Origin: Hymenobacter sp. 5317J-9
GTDB lineage: Bacteria; Bacteroidota; Bacteroidia; Cytophagales; Hymenobacteraceae
NCBI RefSeq assembly: GCF_022921075.1
Contig: NZ_CP095050.1
Span: 1,860,001-1,924,000, forward strand
DNA: 64,000 nucleotides
Reading direction: 5' to 3'
Shown: in pieces, positions 25,107 to 33,847 of the stretch
Numbering within the stretch: the first letter of the stretch is position 1
How the letters are laid out: every line of letters starts with the position of its first letter
Position numbers and translations under genes: made by a program
Notes under the pieces: model-generated
The model's input: only the letters and a program-made list of their open reading frames with translations
What the model was told of the DNA's origin: nothing
The model's database searches: none

Positions 25107-26927
25107 TTACTTCACGCGCGCCGCCCACGCATCCATTTTGGTTTCGAGCACGGCCAGCGGCATCGAGCCGTCCTTCAGCAGCTCGTCGTGGAAGGCGCTG
25201 AGACTGAATTTGCTGCCCAATTGCTTTTCGTATTTGGCGCGCAGTTCCCGAATTTTCAACTGGCCAATTTTGTAGCCCAGCGCCTGGCCGGGAATGGCCA
25301 TGTAACGCTCAATGGCCGAAGTGGCTTCGTCGCGGGTAGTGCTCAGGTTGGCCAGCAGGTACTCAATGGCCTGCTCGCGCGTCATCTGGCGGGAGTGCAG
25401 GCCGGTGTCCACCACCAGGCGCACGGCGCGCAGCATCTCGTCGCCGAGAGCTCCCATGCGCTGGTAGGGGTCTTTGAACAGGCCCAGCTCCGGCCCCAGG
25501 CTCTCGCAATACAGCGCCCAGCCCTCTACGTAGGCATTCTGGCCGCCAAAGCGGCGGAACTTGGGCAGGCTGGTGTTTTCCTGCTGCAAAGAAATCTGGT
25601 AGTGGTGCCCGGGAATGGCCTCGTGCAAAAACAGCGACTCCATGCCCGACGTGGTGGCAAACTTGGTGGCGTCGGGAATGGGCACGTAGAAGATGCCCGG
25701 CCGCGAGCCGTCCGGCGAGCCCTGGTTGTACTCGGCCGACGCCGACGCTTCGCGGAACTTCTCGGTTTCGCGGATTTCAAACGGCGTTTTGGGTGTGCGC
25801 CCGAACATCTTCTGCAGATTGGGCAACATGCGCTGGTGAATGTTTTCAAACGCCGCCAGCACTTCTTCCGGCCTTTTGAAGGGTCGGAATTTAGGGTCTT
25901 CGTTGAGGTACTTGAAAAACGCCTGCAAGTCGCCCTTAAAGCCCACTTCGGCCTTGATGGCCTCCATCTGCTTGCGGATGCGGGCCACTTCGCTCAGCCC
26001 GGTCTGGTAGATTTCGGCCGGTGTCTTGTCGGTCGTCGTCTCGTACTTCACGTCGTAGGCGTAGATTTCCTTGCCGCCGGGCACGGCGTCGATGCCGCTG
26101 GTGGCGCGGGCCTTGGGCAGGTACTCCGTCTGGAGGAAAGCGCCCAGCTTCTGGTAGGCCGGCACCAGCTCCGTGAGGATGGCCTTTTTGTAGGCCTCGG
26201 TCAGACGGGTTTTGTCCGCGTCCGAAAAGTCCTTGGGCAGCCGTTCGATGGGGCCGTAGTACAGGCTCTTGGTCGGGTCGGTCACCACGATGTCGGGCGC
26301 CTGCAGCTGCGGTATCATGCGCTGCACCAGCACCCGGGGCAGCACCACGCCGGTGCGCATGCCCACCCGGAAGTTGGCAATGGCCGAATCGGTCCAGGCT
26401 GTGAAGCCGTGCACGCGGCCCAGCCAGTTGTCGTAGTCCTTCACCGTCTTAAACGGCTGAATGCCCTGCCCCGAGCCAAACTGCCCCAGCGTGATGGGCA
26501 GGCCGTAGAACTGGTTGGCTGGCAGCATCCACGCGTTCAGCTTCAGGCTGGCCAGCCCGTGGTTCATCTCGTAGGCAAAAATGTCGTAGCTGATTTTGTC
26601 GTTGTCGCTCAGCTTATCGCGGTCAAATTGCTGCAGCTTCGTCAGGTAGCCTTGGTAAAAGGCGCGCAGCGTGTCGCGGTAGGCGCGGGTCTGGTTGTTG
26701 GGCAGCTGGTCGTTGAAGCGGTTGTCGCCATAGGCCGTGGCCGAGAGCGGGTCGAGGCGCGACTGCTGCTCCCAGTAGGCGTTGAACAGCCCGTTCAAGC
26801 CCGTGGTCGAGTCGGCGGCCGAGCCGGCGTTTTCGGTGCCGCTGCTGGCGGTTTCGCTGGTTTTGGTTTGGTTGCAAGCCGAGGCTAGCGCGGCGGCCAT
26901 GAGGCCGGCAAGGGCAATTTTTTTCAT
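25107..26927 (-). CDS. DUF885-family lipoprotein hydrolase, copy 2
   Basis: 606 residues. The signal peptide ends in a lipobox (ALASAC, Cys at about 18), so this copy is membrane-anchored, then a Ser/Thr/Ala-rich linker to residue 40. The DUF885 core has the same H435-E-A-I-P-G-H-H motif and the same GWALYCESLGPELGLFKDPYQR segment as copy 1. The catalytic third is nearly identical between copies at the DNA level, while the N-terminal half is clearly divergent. This is the first gene of the peptidase block after the DUF3558-like gene; the terminator at 25053 may end its transcript. Confidence 0.87.
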   Translation of the reverse strand: MKKIALAGLMAAALASACNQTKTSETASSGTENAGSAADSTTGLNGLFNAYWEQQSRLDPLSATAYGDNRFNDQLPNNQTRAYRDTLRAFYQGYLTKLQQFDRDKLSDNDKISYDIFAYEMNHGLASLKLNAWMLPANQFYGLPITLGQFGSGQGIQPFKTVKDYDNWLGRVHGFTAWTDSAIANFRVGMRTGVVLPRVLVQRMIPQLQAPDIVVTDPTKSLYYGPIERLPKDFSDADKTRLTEAYKKAILTELVPAYQKLGAFLQTEYLPKARATSGIDAVPGGKEIYAYDVKYETTTDKTPAEIYQTGLSEVARIRKQMEAIKAEVGFKGDLQAFFKYLNEDPKFRPFKRPEEVLAAFENIHQRMLPNLQKMFGRTPKTPFEIRETEKFREASASAEYNQGSPDGSRPGIFYVPIPDATKFATTSGMESLFLHEAIPGHHYQISLQQENTSLPKFRRFGGQNAYVEGWALYCESLGPELGLFKDPYQRMGALGDEMLRAVRLVVDTGLHSRQMTREQAIEYLLANLSTTRDEATSAIERYMAIPGQALGYKIGQLKIRELRAKYEKQLGSKFSLSAFHDELLKDGSMPLAVLETKMDAWAARVK

Positions 26928-26986
26928 GAATGCAGGAAAAAGTTGTCGCAAGCTACGATGCCCGGCCATTCCCCGCACACCACCGG

Positions 26987-27553
26987 CTACTGCGCCGCCG
27001 AACCCGGCGCGCGGGCCGCCAGCCGGGCCAGCACCACCCGTCCCAAATCGGTGGCAATGCGGTCGCGGCGCCGGTCTTCGAGGCGGCGCGGCATGCCGAT
27101 GACGAGGGTGCGTTCCGGCAGCTGCACGTAGAGGTCGCCGCGGTAGTCGTCGTAGTAAGCCTCGCGCCCCAGGCCCGTCATCCGCACCATGCTGCGGCGG
27201 CTATACTTGTTGCCGGCCTGGGCAATGGCAAAGGCCGAGGCGGGCCGCAACGACACCAGCACCACCGCCTCGGGGCTGTTGGGGCTGGCCGCATCCACAA
27301 ACCGGCAGGCATCGCCCTGGGCCTGCTGCTGCACGTCTTGGCCCGTCAGCTCGCTCACCTCACGGGCCGTGAGCAGACCGCAGGCTTCGGTGGGCAGCGT
27401 GGCCGTGGTGTCGAGCTGCACGGCCGTGGAGCGGCCCGAGCCGCCGCTGGATTGTTCGAGGGGCGCGCCGCCGCTGCAGGCACTGAGCGCGAGGCCCAGC
27501 GCAGCCAGCGCCAGCACGCCCACGCCACGTAGCTTGGTCAAAAAAACAGTCAT
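26987..27553 (-). CDS. Lipoprotein with DUF3558-like region
   Basis: 188 residues. Signal peptide with lipobox LSAC (Cys near 26). The segment EACGLLTAREVSELTGQDV followed by ACRFVDA, VVLVSLRP and a variable domain resembles the CxLLT-xxEV pattern of DUF3558-type lipoproteins. No known activity. A TM-free globular domain in the periplasm or on the outer surface is expected. ATG 27553 is chosen because it opens straight into the signal peptide. It sits 60 bp upstream of the DUF885 pair. Confidence 0.7.
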   Translation of the reverse strand: MTVFLTKLRGVGVLALAALGLALSACSGGAPLEQSSGGSGRSTAVQLDTTATLPTEACGLLTAREVSELTGQDVQQQAQGDACRFVDAASPNSPEAVVLVSLRPASAFAIAQAGNKYSRRSMVRMTGLGREAYYDDYRGDLYVQLPERTLVIGMPRRLEDRRRDRIATDLGRVVLARLAARAPGSAAQ

Positions 27554-27658
27554 TGGCACGAAGCGGAAGCAGGAAAATCGACTGCCTCCCGACCCTTTAC
27601 TACGGCTGCGCTCCGAAAAGGGCAACCGTTTGGCGTTTAATCCCCTTGGCACCACTAC

Positions 27659-27697
27659 GCAAAAAGCCCCTGCACCACGTGGTACAGGGGCTTTTGC
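27659..27697 (-). terminator. Terminator after the T9SS surface protein
   Basis: Long stem around AAAAGCCCCTG/CAGGGGCTTTT; on the minus strand it ends in a T5 run. 16 bp after the stop at 27713. Confidence 0.75.
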
Positions 27698-27712
27698 ACT
27701 AGTGGTACTGCC

Positions 27713-30265
27713 TTACTGGCGCGCGAAGCGCTGCACCGTGCGGCCACCTTCGGTCACGAGCTCCAGCAGGTACATGCCGGCCGGCAGGGCCTGCACGCTC
27801 ACGCCCGCGGCGCCGGTGGTTTCGCCCGTCATCAGCGTTTTACCCATCTCGTTCAGCACGCGGAAGCGCACCGTGCCGTCCAGGCCGTTCAGGTATACTT
27901 TGTCGCTGCTGGGGTTGGGGTACAACTCCACGGCCGCAACGGCGCTCCAGCGAGCCGACACTACGGACGAGTACGACTCCTTGCCGTCGGCGTCTACCTG
28001 GCGCAGGCGGTAGTAGTTGAGGCCGGCCAGGGGAGCGCGGTCCAGCGTGGTGTAGGTGTGCGTGGTGGTGCTGGTGCCCAGCGCCTGCACTTTCTCGATG
28101 GCGCGGAAGGTTTCGCTGTCGGTGCTGCGCTGCACTTCAAAGTAAGCGCTGTTTTTCTCCATTGCCGTGGCCCAGTCCAGGGCAATGCCGTTGCCCTTGG
28201 TGCTGGCGGCAAAGCGGGTCAGCTGCACGGGCAGCGGGTTGGTGCCGGGGAAGCCCACCGAAGCCACGGTGCTGGCCAGCGAGAAGTTGCTGTTGGTGCC
28301 GAACGTAATGAAGCTGGCCGACGTGAGCGAGCCATTGCTGGCGCTGCCGCTGTTGGCGCTGCGTCCGATGCTGCTCCACGGACCGGTGGGGGCGTCGCTT
28401 TTGGCCATCACAAAGCTGGCGAGAGCGGGGTCGGTCACGAAGTCATCCGCCGCAAAGCTCAGCGTGACGGTGCCCGAAAAGCTGCCCAGCGCCACGTCGG
28501 GGGCCAGGCGCACGTAGCGCTTAAACGACACGTGGTCCAAGGGCGCCGACACGACTTGAGCCGGTGCCGTGTCCATGATTTCGCCAATGTAGTTCACCGT
28601 GCTGCTGCTGTTCTGCGTGTTGACGTTGAGCGTGAAAGGACGATAAATGTTGTTTTTGCCCACCGGATACAGCAGGCTGAGGGGCGCACCGGCCACCACG
28701 GTAGCTGGCGCCTGGCGGGCCAGGTAGCCGCTCACGTGGCTGGCGTTGCTGCCCCCGGTCACGGTGGCGCCGCTGGCCAGGGTAAGCAGGGTGCCCGCGG
28801 CGCGGTCGGTGTAAATCAAGCCCGCCGTCAGCACCAGGCCGCGCCGCACGGTGAAGGCCCGGCCCACGGTTAAGCCCGCCGTGTTGTTGATTTCGAACAG
28901 GGTGTTGTTGCCAAAGGCCATCGAGGCCGAGCCCTGGATGGCCTGAGCTGAGGTGCCGGCGAAGGTCACCGTGCTGGCGGCACCCTGCGAAAAGCTGAGT
29001 GCCCCGTCGTTGCTCACATTGGCGCCAAATTTCACGTTGCTGGCGGCCCCGTTAAAAGTAAGAGCGCCCGAACTCGTGACAATCACCGCGTCGTTGAGCA
29101 GTACGTTGCCCGAAACAGTCGGCGTGTAGGATACGTTGCTGGTCAGCAGGGCGCTGCCCAGCACGGTTAGTTCGCTGGCCGTGGCCGGAACGAAATTCAG
29201 GACGCCGCCAAATGCCTTGAGGTCGCCGCCAATGAAGACGCCGCCCGTGGCGCCGGTTCCCGTCACGTTCAGGTTGGCGGTGCCCGAGGTGGCGGTGAGG
29301 TCGTTGGCAATGGTCAGGCGCTGGCTGCCCGCTACCGTGGTCGTCACGGTGCCGGCAAATTCCAGGTTGCCGTAGGTTTGGCCCACGTCCGAGAACGTGC
29401 CGCTGTAATAAATGTACTTGGTGCCCGATGCAAAGGTGGTGACCGCCGTGGTGCCCGTGCCGAAGGGGGCAATGCCGCTGCGCTGTTTGAAGTTGGCGCC
29501 GTTGACGTACCGCACCGAGCCAGCCGGCACCACGTCGGAAAAGTCAGCAAGTTGGGAGCCACTGGAACCTACTACCGTGTTGGCACCCGTTGTACCGAAG
29601 GGGTTTCCCGTCAGGTTGGCAACGGTGGTGGTGGAGCCGCTGCCCGAAAACGTCAAGCCTGCTGCATCGGTGGCCAGCAGGCGCGACACGTTGCCGCAGT
29701 CAAACGCGATATTGCCCGTCACCAGGCCTTTCTTGCCCGTGCCGATTTTGATGTGCAGGAAACGGTTGGCGGTTTGGCCCGACGCCGCGAACGTGATGCT
29801 GGAGCCGCCCTCCACAAAAAAGTCGTCGGCGTTCGGCGACGCCGTGCCCCCGGCCACGTTGATGATGCTGCCGTCGTTGCCGTTGGTGGGGCCGGCAATC
29901 ACGATGTTGGCTCCGTTCACGACGCGCATCCGTCCAATCGTTTCGCTGAACGCAGCGTTACCTCCGTTGCCGTAGGTCACGATGAGGGGACTCGGAAAGT
30001 TGGCGTTGATGGTGCCATCAAATACCAGCACGTCGTTGGTGGCTGGGTTGGTGCGGGTCGAGCCGCCGCCGCCAGTCTGGGTGTTCCAGTTGCCAGCATC
30101 GTTCCATCTGTTGCTGGCCGAGCCCCTCCAGTAGTAGGTGGTTTGGGCTGACGCGCCGAGCGACCCGCCAAGCAGAGTCACAACTATCAGCAGCGCTTTC
30201 TTTAAAGCGGCACTCCCGTTCCACGCAGCAGAAGCCCTCAAAAAGATGAAAGTAAAGTTTGTCAT
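27713..30265 (-). CDS. Large surface protein with T9SS sorting domain
   Basis: 850 residues. A long basic N-terminal region is followed by a signal hydrophobic stretch (ALLIVVTLLGGSLGASAQ). The mature protein begins TTYYWRGSASNRWNDAGNWNTQTGG, a motif found at the front of many Bacteroidota repeat surface proteins, followed by about 450 residues of Thr/Ser/Gly/Asn-rich beta-repeat sequence, possibly a beta-helix. A fibronectin-like region (about 670-770, WATAMEKNSAYFEVQRSTD) precedes the type IX sorting domain (LYPNPSSDKVYLN to VQRFARQ). Function is unknown; adhesion or matrix is a guess. Start ATG 30265 is the only one before the signal segment. Confidence 0.78.
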   Translation of the reverse strand: MTNFTFIFLRASAAWNGSAALKKALLIVVTLLGGSLGASAQTTYYWRGSASNRWNDAGNWNTQTGGGGSTRTNPATNDVLVFDGTINANFPSPLIVTYGNGGNAAFSETIGRMRVVNGANIVIAGPTNGNDGSIINVAGGTASPNADDFFVEGGSSITFAASGQTANRFLHIKIGTGKKGLVTGNIAFDCGNVSRLLATDAAGLTFSGSGSTTTVANLTGNPFGTTGANTVVGSSGSQLADFSDVVPAGSVRYVNGANFKQRSGIAPFGTGTTAVTTFASGTKYIYYSGTFSDVGQTYGNLEFAGTVTTTVAGSQRLTIANDLTATSGTANLNVTGTGATGGVFIGGDLKAFGGVLNFVPATASELTVLGSALLTSNVSYTPTVSGNVLLNDAVIVTSSGALTFNGAASNVKFGANVSNDGALSFSQGAASTVTFAGTSAQAIQGSASMAFGNNTLFEINNTAGLTVGRAFTVRRGLVLTAGLIYTDRAAGTLLTLASGATVTGGSNASHVSGYLARQAPATVVAGAPLSLLYPVGKNNIYRPFTLNVNTQNSSSTVNYIGEIMDTAPAQVVSAPLDHVSFKRYVRLAPDVALGSFSGTVTLSFAADDFVTDPALASFVMAKSDAPTGPWSSIGRSANSGSASNGSLTSASFITFGTNSNFSLASTVASVGFPGTNPLPVQLTRFAASTKGNGIALDWATAMEKNSAYFEVQRSTDSETFRAIEKVQALGTSTTTHTYTTLDRAPLAGLNYYRLRQVDADGKESYSSVVSARWSAVAAVELYPNPSSDKVYLNGLDGTVRFRVLNEMGKTLMTGETTGAAGVSVQALPAGMYLLELVTEGGRTVQRFARQ

Positions 30266-30635
30266 AAATAGGAAAAATAGGGTTTTAATCCCTTTAAGCA
30301 GGATTTTGCGGTGGCAATGTATGAACAAAACTTGTCACTTTATGGCCTTTTTTTATTAAATAACGTAGCGTCTTAAAAAAAGCCCCTTGTTGATAATGTA
30401 GCACCATTTTGTAGCACAAATATTTTTAAAATTTAATGTTTGGAAAGCTGCATTAGCTCGGCCTTGGTAGAAAAAATGAGCCCCTTTTGCCTGAATGCCC
30501 TTTTTCAGGTTTTTGTACTAAGCAATGATTGGAGCGGATGACTGCGCCACAGCGAAGTCCGACGCCAATGGGCGATGAGCAAGGGAGCGAGTACTTGGCC
30601 CGGGGCCAGGAAGTACTTTCGTAATTCCAATTCAC
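30266..30635. other. AT-rich intergenic region between divergent genes
   Basis: 370 bp carrying the promoters of the divergent surface protein and GH3-fusion genes. It contains an octamer TGTAGCAC repeated at 30397 and 30410, 13 bp apart, like operator half-sites. On the minus strand, TTTG at about 30420 lies 16 bases before TACATTAT, a possible promoter with a leader of about 125 bases. Neither site is certain. Confidence 0.4.
30614..30620 (+). promoter_or_regulatory. Putative -7 element of the GH3-fusion gene
   Basis: TACTTTC, 15 bp before ATG 30636, one mismatch to the family of TA(n)nTTTG elements in this window. Confidence 0.35.
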
Positions 30636-33600
30636 ATGCTTCTTCCCGGTTTCCCATTGCGTCTTCCCACCCTTATTCCGTTCCTGCTGTTGTTGGCGTG
30701 CCCGCTGCTGGGCCAAGCTCAAGCGCGCTCCGGCGCTGCCAAGCCCCGACAAGCCGCCCGGCCGCAGCCCAAGGCCGCCAAAACCAAAGCTGCGCTCGCT
30801 AAAAAAACCAAAGGCAAGCCTGCGGCCGCGCCCGGCGCTAAAAGCCCCGCTTTCACCCGCTACCTGCACTCGCCGTGGGTCGATAGCCTGATGCGGGCCC
30901 TCACGCCCGACCAGCGTGCGGCCCAACTCTTCATGGTGGCCGCCTACTCCAACCGTCGCCGCATCGACGAAGACTCCATTTCCACTCTTATCAGGCAGTA
31001 CGGCATCGGGGGGCTGATATTCTTTCAGGGCGGCCCGGGCCGGCAGGCGCGCCTGCTCAACCGCTACCAGAGCCAGAGCCGCGTGCCGCTGCTGGTGGCC
31101 ATGGACGGCGAATGGGGCGTGGGCATGCGCCTCGACAGCGTGGTGAAATTCCCGTACCAGATGAGCCTGGGCGGCGAAACCGATACCACGCTGCTGTATG
31201 ACATGGGCCGCGAGGTGGCGCAGCAGTTCAAGCGGCTGGGCATGCACGTCAACTTCGCGCCGGTGGTCGACGTGAATAACAACCCCGCCAACCCCGTCAT
31301 CGGCTTTCGGAGCTGGGGCGAAAACCCGGCCGCCGTGGCCCGCGACGGCCGCCAATACATGCGCGGCATGCAGGACGCCGGCATTCTGGCCGTGGCCAAG
31401 CACTTTCCTGGCCACGGCGACGTGGACGCCGATTCGCACCTGGCCCTGCCCACGGTGCGCGTCGACCGGCGCCGACTCGACTCGCTGGAACTGCCGCCCT
31501 TCCGCAGCCTCATGGCCGGCGGGCTGGGCGGCGTGATGGTGGCCCACCTCAACGTGCCGGCCCTGGACACGGTGCCGGGCCCCAGCACGTTGTCGCGGCC
31601 CATCATCAACGACCTGCTGCGCGATGAGATGGGCTTTAAAGGCCTGGTTTTCACCGATGCCATGAACATGCGCGGCGTCATCAGCATGTTTGAGCCGGGC
31701 GAGGCCGACGTACGCGCCCTCATTGCCGGCAACGACATTCTGGAGTTCAGCAAGAACATTCCGTTGGCCCTGCGCATGGTGCGCGCCGCCGTGGACAGCG
31801 GCCGCCTCACCCAGCAGGAAATCGACGTGCACTGCCGCCGCGTGCTGGCCCTCAAGCAGTGGGCCGGCCTGAACCACTACCGGCCCATCGATACCCGCAA
31901 CCTCTACCAAGACCTCAACGCGCCGCACGCGCAGTACCTCAGCCACCGCCTTACCGAGCTGAGCATCACGCTGCTGCGCAACCAGAAGAACCTGCTGCCC
32001 CTGCAGCGCCTCGACACGTTGCGCATTGCCACGCTGGTGCTGGGCGGCTCTCCGCGCGATACCACGGAGTTTCAGCGGGCCGTGGCCGACTATGCTCCCG
32101 CGGCGCATTTCCACGCCTCGGCCACGCCCACGCTGGACGAAATGATAAAGCTGCGCGCCGCCCTCAAATCCTACAACGTGGTGCTGGTGGGCCTGCAAAG
32201 CCTGGGCCGCCTGCCGGCCACCAGCTTCGGCATCACGCCCGAAACCAACCTGCTGCTGCGCGAGCTGGTGGACCAGAAGCAAACGCTGGTGCTCAGCGTG
32301 TTTGGCTCGGCCTATGCCGTGGCCAAGGTGCGCGACCTGGACCGCGCCGCGGCCGTCATCATGGCCTATCAGGAGAGCGATAATGCCCAGAGCTTGGCCG
32401 CGCAGGCTATTTTTGGCGGCATCGGGGCCGCCGGCAAGCTGCCCGTGACGGTGAGCGACCGGTACCCGCGTGGCTTCGGGCTGCGCACGGCCGCGGGCTT
32501 CCGCCTGCGCTACGCTAACCCCGAGGACGAAAACATGGACCCGCGCCTCGAAGCCCGCGTCGACAGCCTGGTGGGCCGGGCCCTGGCGGCGCAGGCGTTT
32601 CCGGGCGCGCAGGTGCTCATTGCCCGCCGGGGCACCGTGGTGCTACGCAAAAGCTATGGTAACCAGACGTATGCGGGCTTCGGTGATGCAGTAGTTGAGG
32701 CTAAAAAGAAAAAGAAAGACGAGCCCGCGACGGCTAAAGCGGTGAGCGTGCCGCGCCCCGTGCGCAACGACGACCTCTACGACCTGGCCTCAATGACCAA
32801 GCTCATGGCCGCCACGCCGGCGCTGATGAAGCTGCAGGGCGCGGGCAAATTCAGCCCCGACAGCACCATGGGCAACTACTTTGGCTTCCTGCGCGGCACC
32901 AATAAGGCCGACCTGAAGATGCGTGACGTGCTGGCCCACCAGGCCAGCCTCAAAGCCTGGATTCCGTTTTGGCAGGAATTGCGGAAGAAAAACGGCGAAA
33001 TGCGCCGCCGCTATTTCCGGCCGGATTCGTCGGCGCGGTTTCCGCTGCCAGCGGCGCAGGGTTTGTGGGCGCGCAAGAATTTGCCAGCCCGAATCTATAA
33101 GGAGATAGGGGAGTCGCCGCTGAACGAGAAACCCGGCTACGTGTATTCGGACCTGTCCTTCATCTTGTACCCGGAGCTGGTGAAGGCCCGGACGGGGCAG
33201 ACGTTTGACGCCTTTCTGCAGAAAGAAATATACCGTCCGCTGGGCGCCACTACGTTGGGTTTCCGGCCTACCAACCGCTTCCCGCTGGCTCGCATCGTGC
33301 CCACGGAGGTGGATTCGGCCTTCCGGCGCCAGCTGCTGCACGGCACCGTGCACGACGAAGGCGCGGCCCTGCTGGGCGGCCTTTCGGGCCACGCCGGCCT
33401 GTTCGGCGATGCCAACGACGTGGCCAAGCTCGCCCAGACCTACGCCTGGGGCGGGCGCTACGGCGGCCAGCAGGTGTTCGGCAGAGACGTCATGACCGAG
33501 TGGACCCGCTGCCAGTTCTGCCCCGACAACCGCCGCGCCCTGGCCTTTGACCGCCCGGCGGCCAACCCCACGGTGAACTCGGCCAAAAGCGCTTCGCAGC

Positions 33601-33776
33601 GCAGCTACGGGCACACCGGCTTCACGGGCACCTACTTCTGGGTCGAGCCCGAGAAAGACCTGGTGGTCATCCTGCTCACCAACCGCGTGCACCCCACGCG
33701 CCGCAACAACAAGCTGACTGAACTGAGCGTGCGCTCCTCGCTGCTGCAGCTGGCCATCGAGGCGGTGCAGAAGTAG
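30636..33776 (+). CDS. Secreted GH3 glycosidase fused to a class C beta-lactamase-like domain
   Basis: 1046 residues. Signal peptide, then a Lys/Ala/Pro linker to about 70. The GH3 domain follows: KHFPGHGD with K255-H256, the pattern of NagZ-type N-acetylglucosaminidases, and the nucleophile D341 in VFTDAMNMRG. A GH3 C-terminal-like domain spans about 430-620. The last 400 residues form a serine beta-lactamase/DD-peptidase fold with S719-M-T-K722, Y837-S-D (in place of Y-A-N) and H993-T-G. This architecture is seen in other Bacteroidota and suggests that one polypeptide cleaves both glycan and peptide parts of muropeptides. Substrate inference is strengthened by AnmK, NagB and ProC nearby. 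Confidence 0.88.
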   Translation: MLLPGFPLRLPTLIPFLLLLACPLLGQAQARSGAAKPRQAARPQPKAAKTKAALAKKTKGKPAAAPGAKSPAFTRYLHSPWVDSLMRALTPDQRAAQLFMVAAYSNRRRIDEDSISTLIRQYGIGGLIFFQGGPGRQARLLNRYQSQSRVPLLVAMDGEWGVGMRLDSVVKFPYQMSLGGETDTTLLYDMGREVAQQFKRLGMHVNFAPVVDVNNNPANPVIGFRSWGENPAAVARDGRQYMRGMQDAGILAVAKHFPGHGDVDADSHLALPTVRVDRRRLDSLELPPFRSLMAGGLGGVMVAHLNVPALDTVPGPSTLSRPIINDLLRDEMGFKGLVFTDAMNMRGVISMFEPGEADVRALIAGNDILEFSKNIPLALRMVRAAVDSGRLTQQEIDVHCRRVLALKQWAGLNHYRPIDTRNLYQDLNAPHAQYLSHRLTELSITLLRNQKNLLPLQRLDTLRIATLVLGGSPRDTTEFQRAVADYAPAAHFHASATPTLDEMIKLRAALKSYNVVLVGLQSLGRLPATSFGITPETNLLLRELVDQKQTLVLSVFGSAYAVAKVRDLDRAAAVIMAYQESDNAQSLAAQAIFGGIGAAGKLPVTVSDRYPRGFGLRTAAGFRLRYANPEDENMDPRLEARVDSLVGRALAAQAFPGAQVLIARRGTVVLRKSYGNQTYAGFGDAVVEAKKKKKDEPATAKAVSVPRPVRNDDLYDLASMTKLMAATPALMKLQGAGKFSPDSTMGNYFGFLRGTNKADLKMRDVLAHQASLKAWIPFWQELRKKNGEMRRRYFRPDSSARFPLPAAQGLWARKNLPARIYKEIGESPLNEKPGYVYSDLSFILYPELVKARTGQTFDAFLQKEIYRPLGATTLGFRPTNRFPLARIVPTEVDSAFRRQLLHGTVHDEGAALLGGLSGHAGLFGDANDVAKLAQTYAWGGRYGGQQVFGRDVMTEWTRCQFCPDNRRALAFDRPAANPTVNSAKSASQRSYGHTGFTGTYFWVEPEKDLVVILLTNRVHPTRRNNKLTELSVRSSLLQLAIEAVQK

Positions 33777-33847
33777 GAGCGGGGAGTGGCAAGTTAAAAG
33801 CCCGACTGTTACCTTACGGGCATCTTCCCATTCCCACCCCGCTTCCT

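Noticed and set aside
24816-26888. 690-codon plus-strand open frame spanning both DUF885 genes
   Set aside because: Its internal duplication simply mirrors the duplicated genes on the minus strand.
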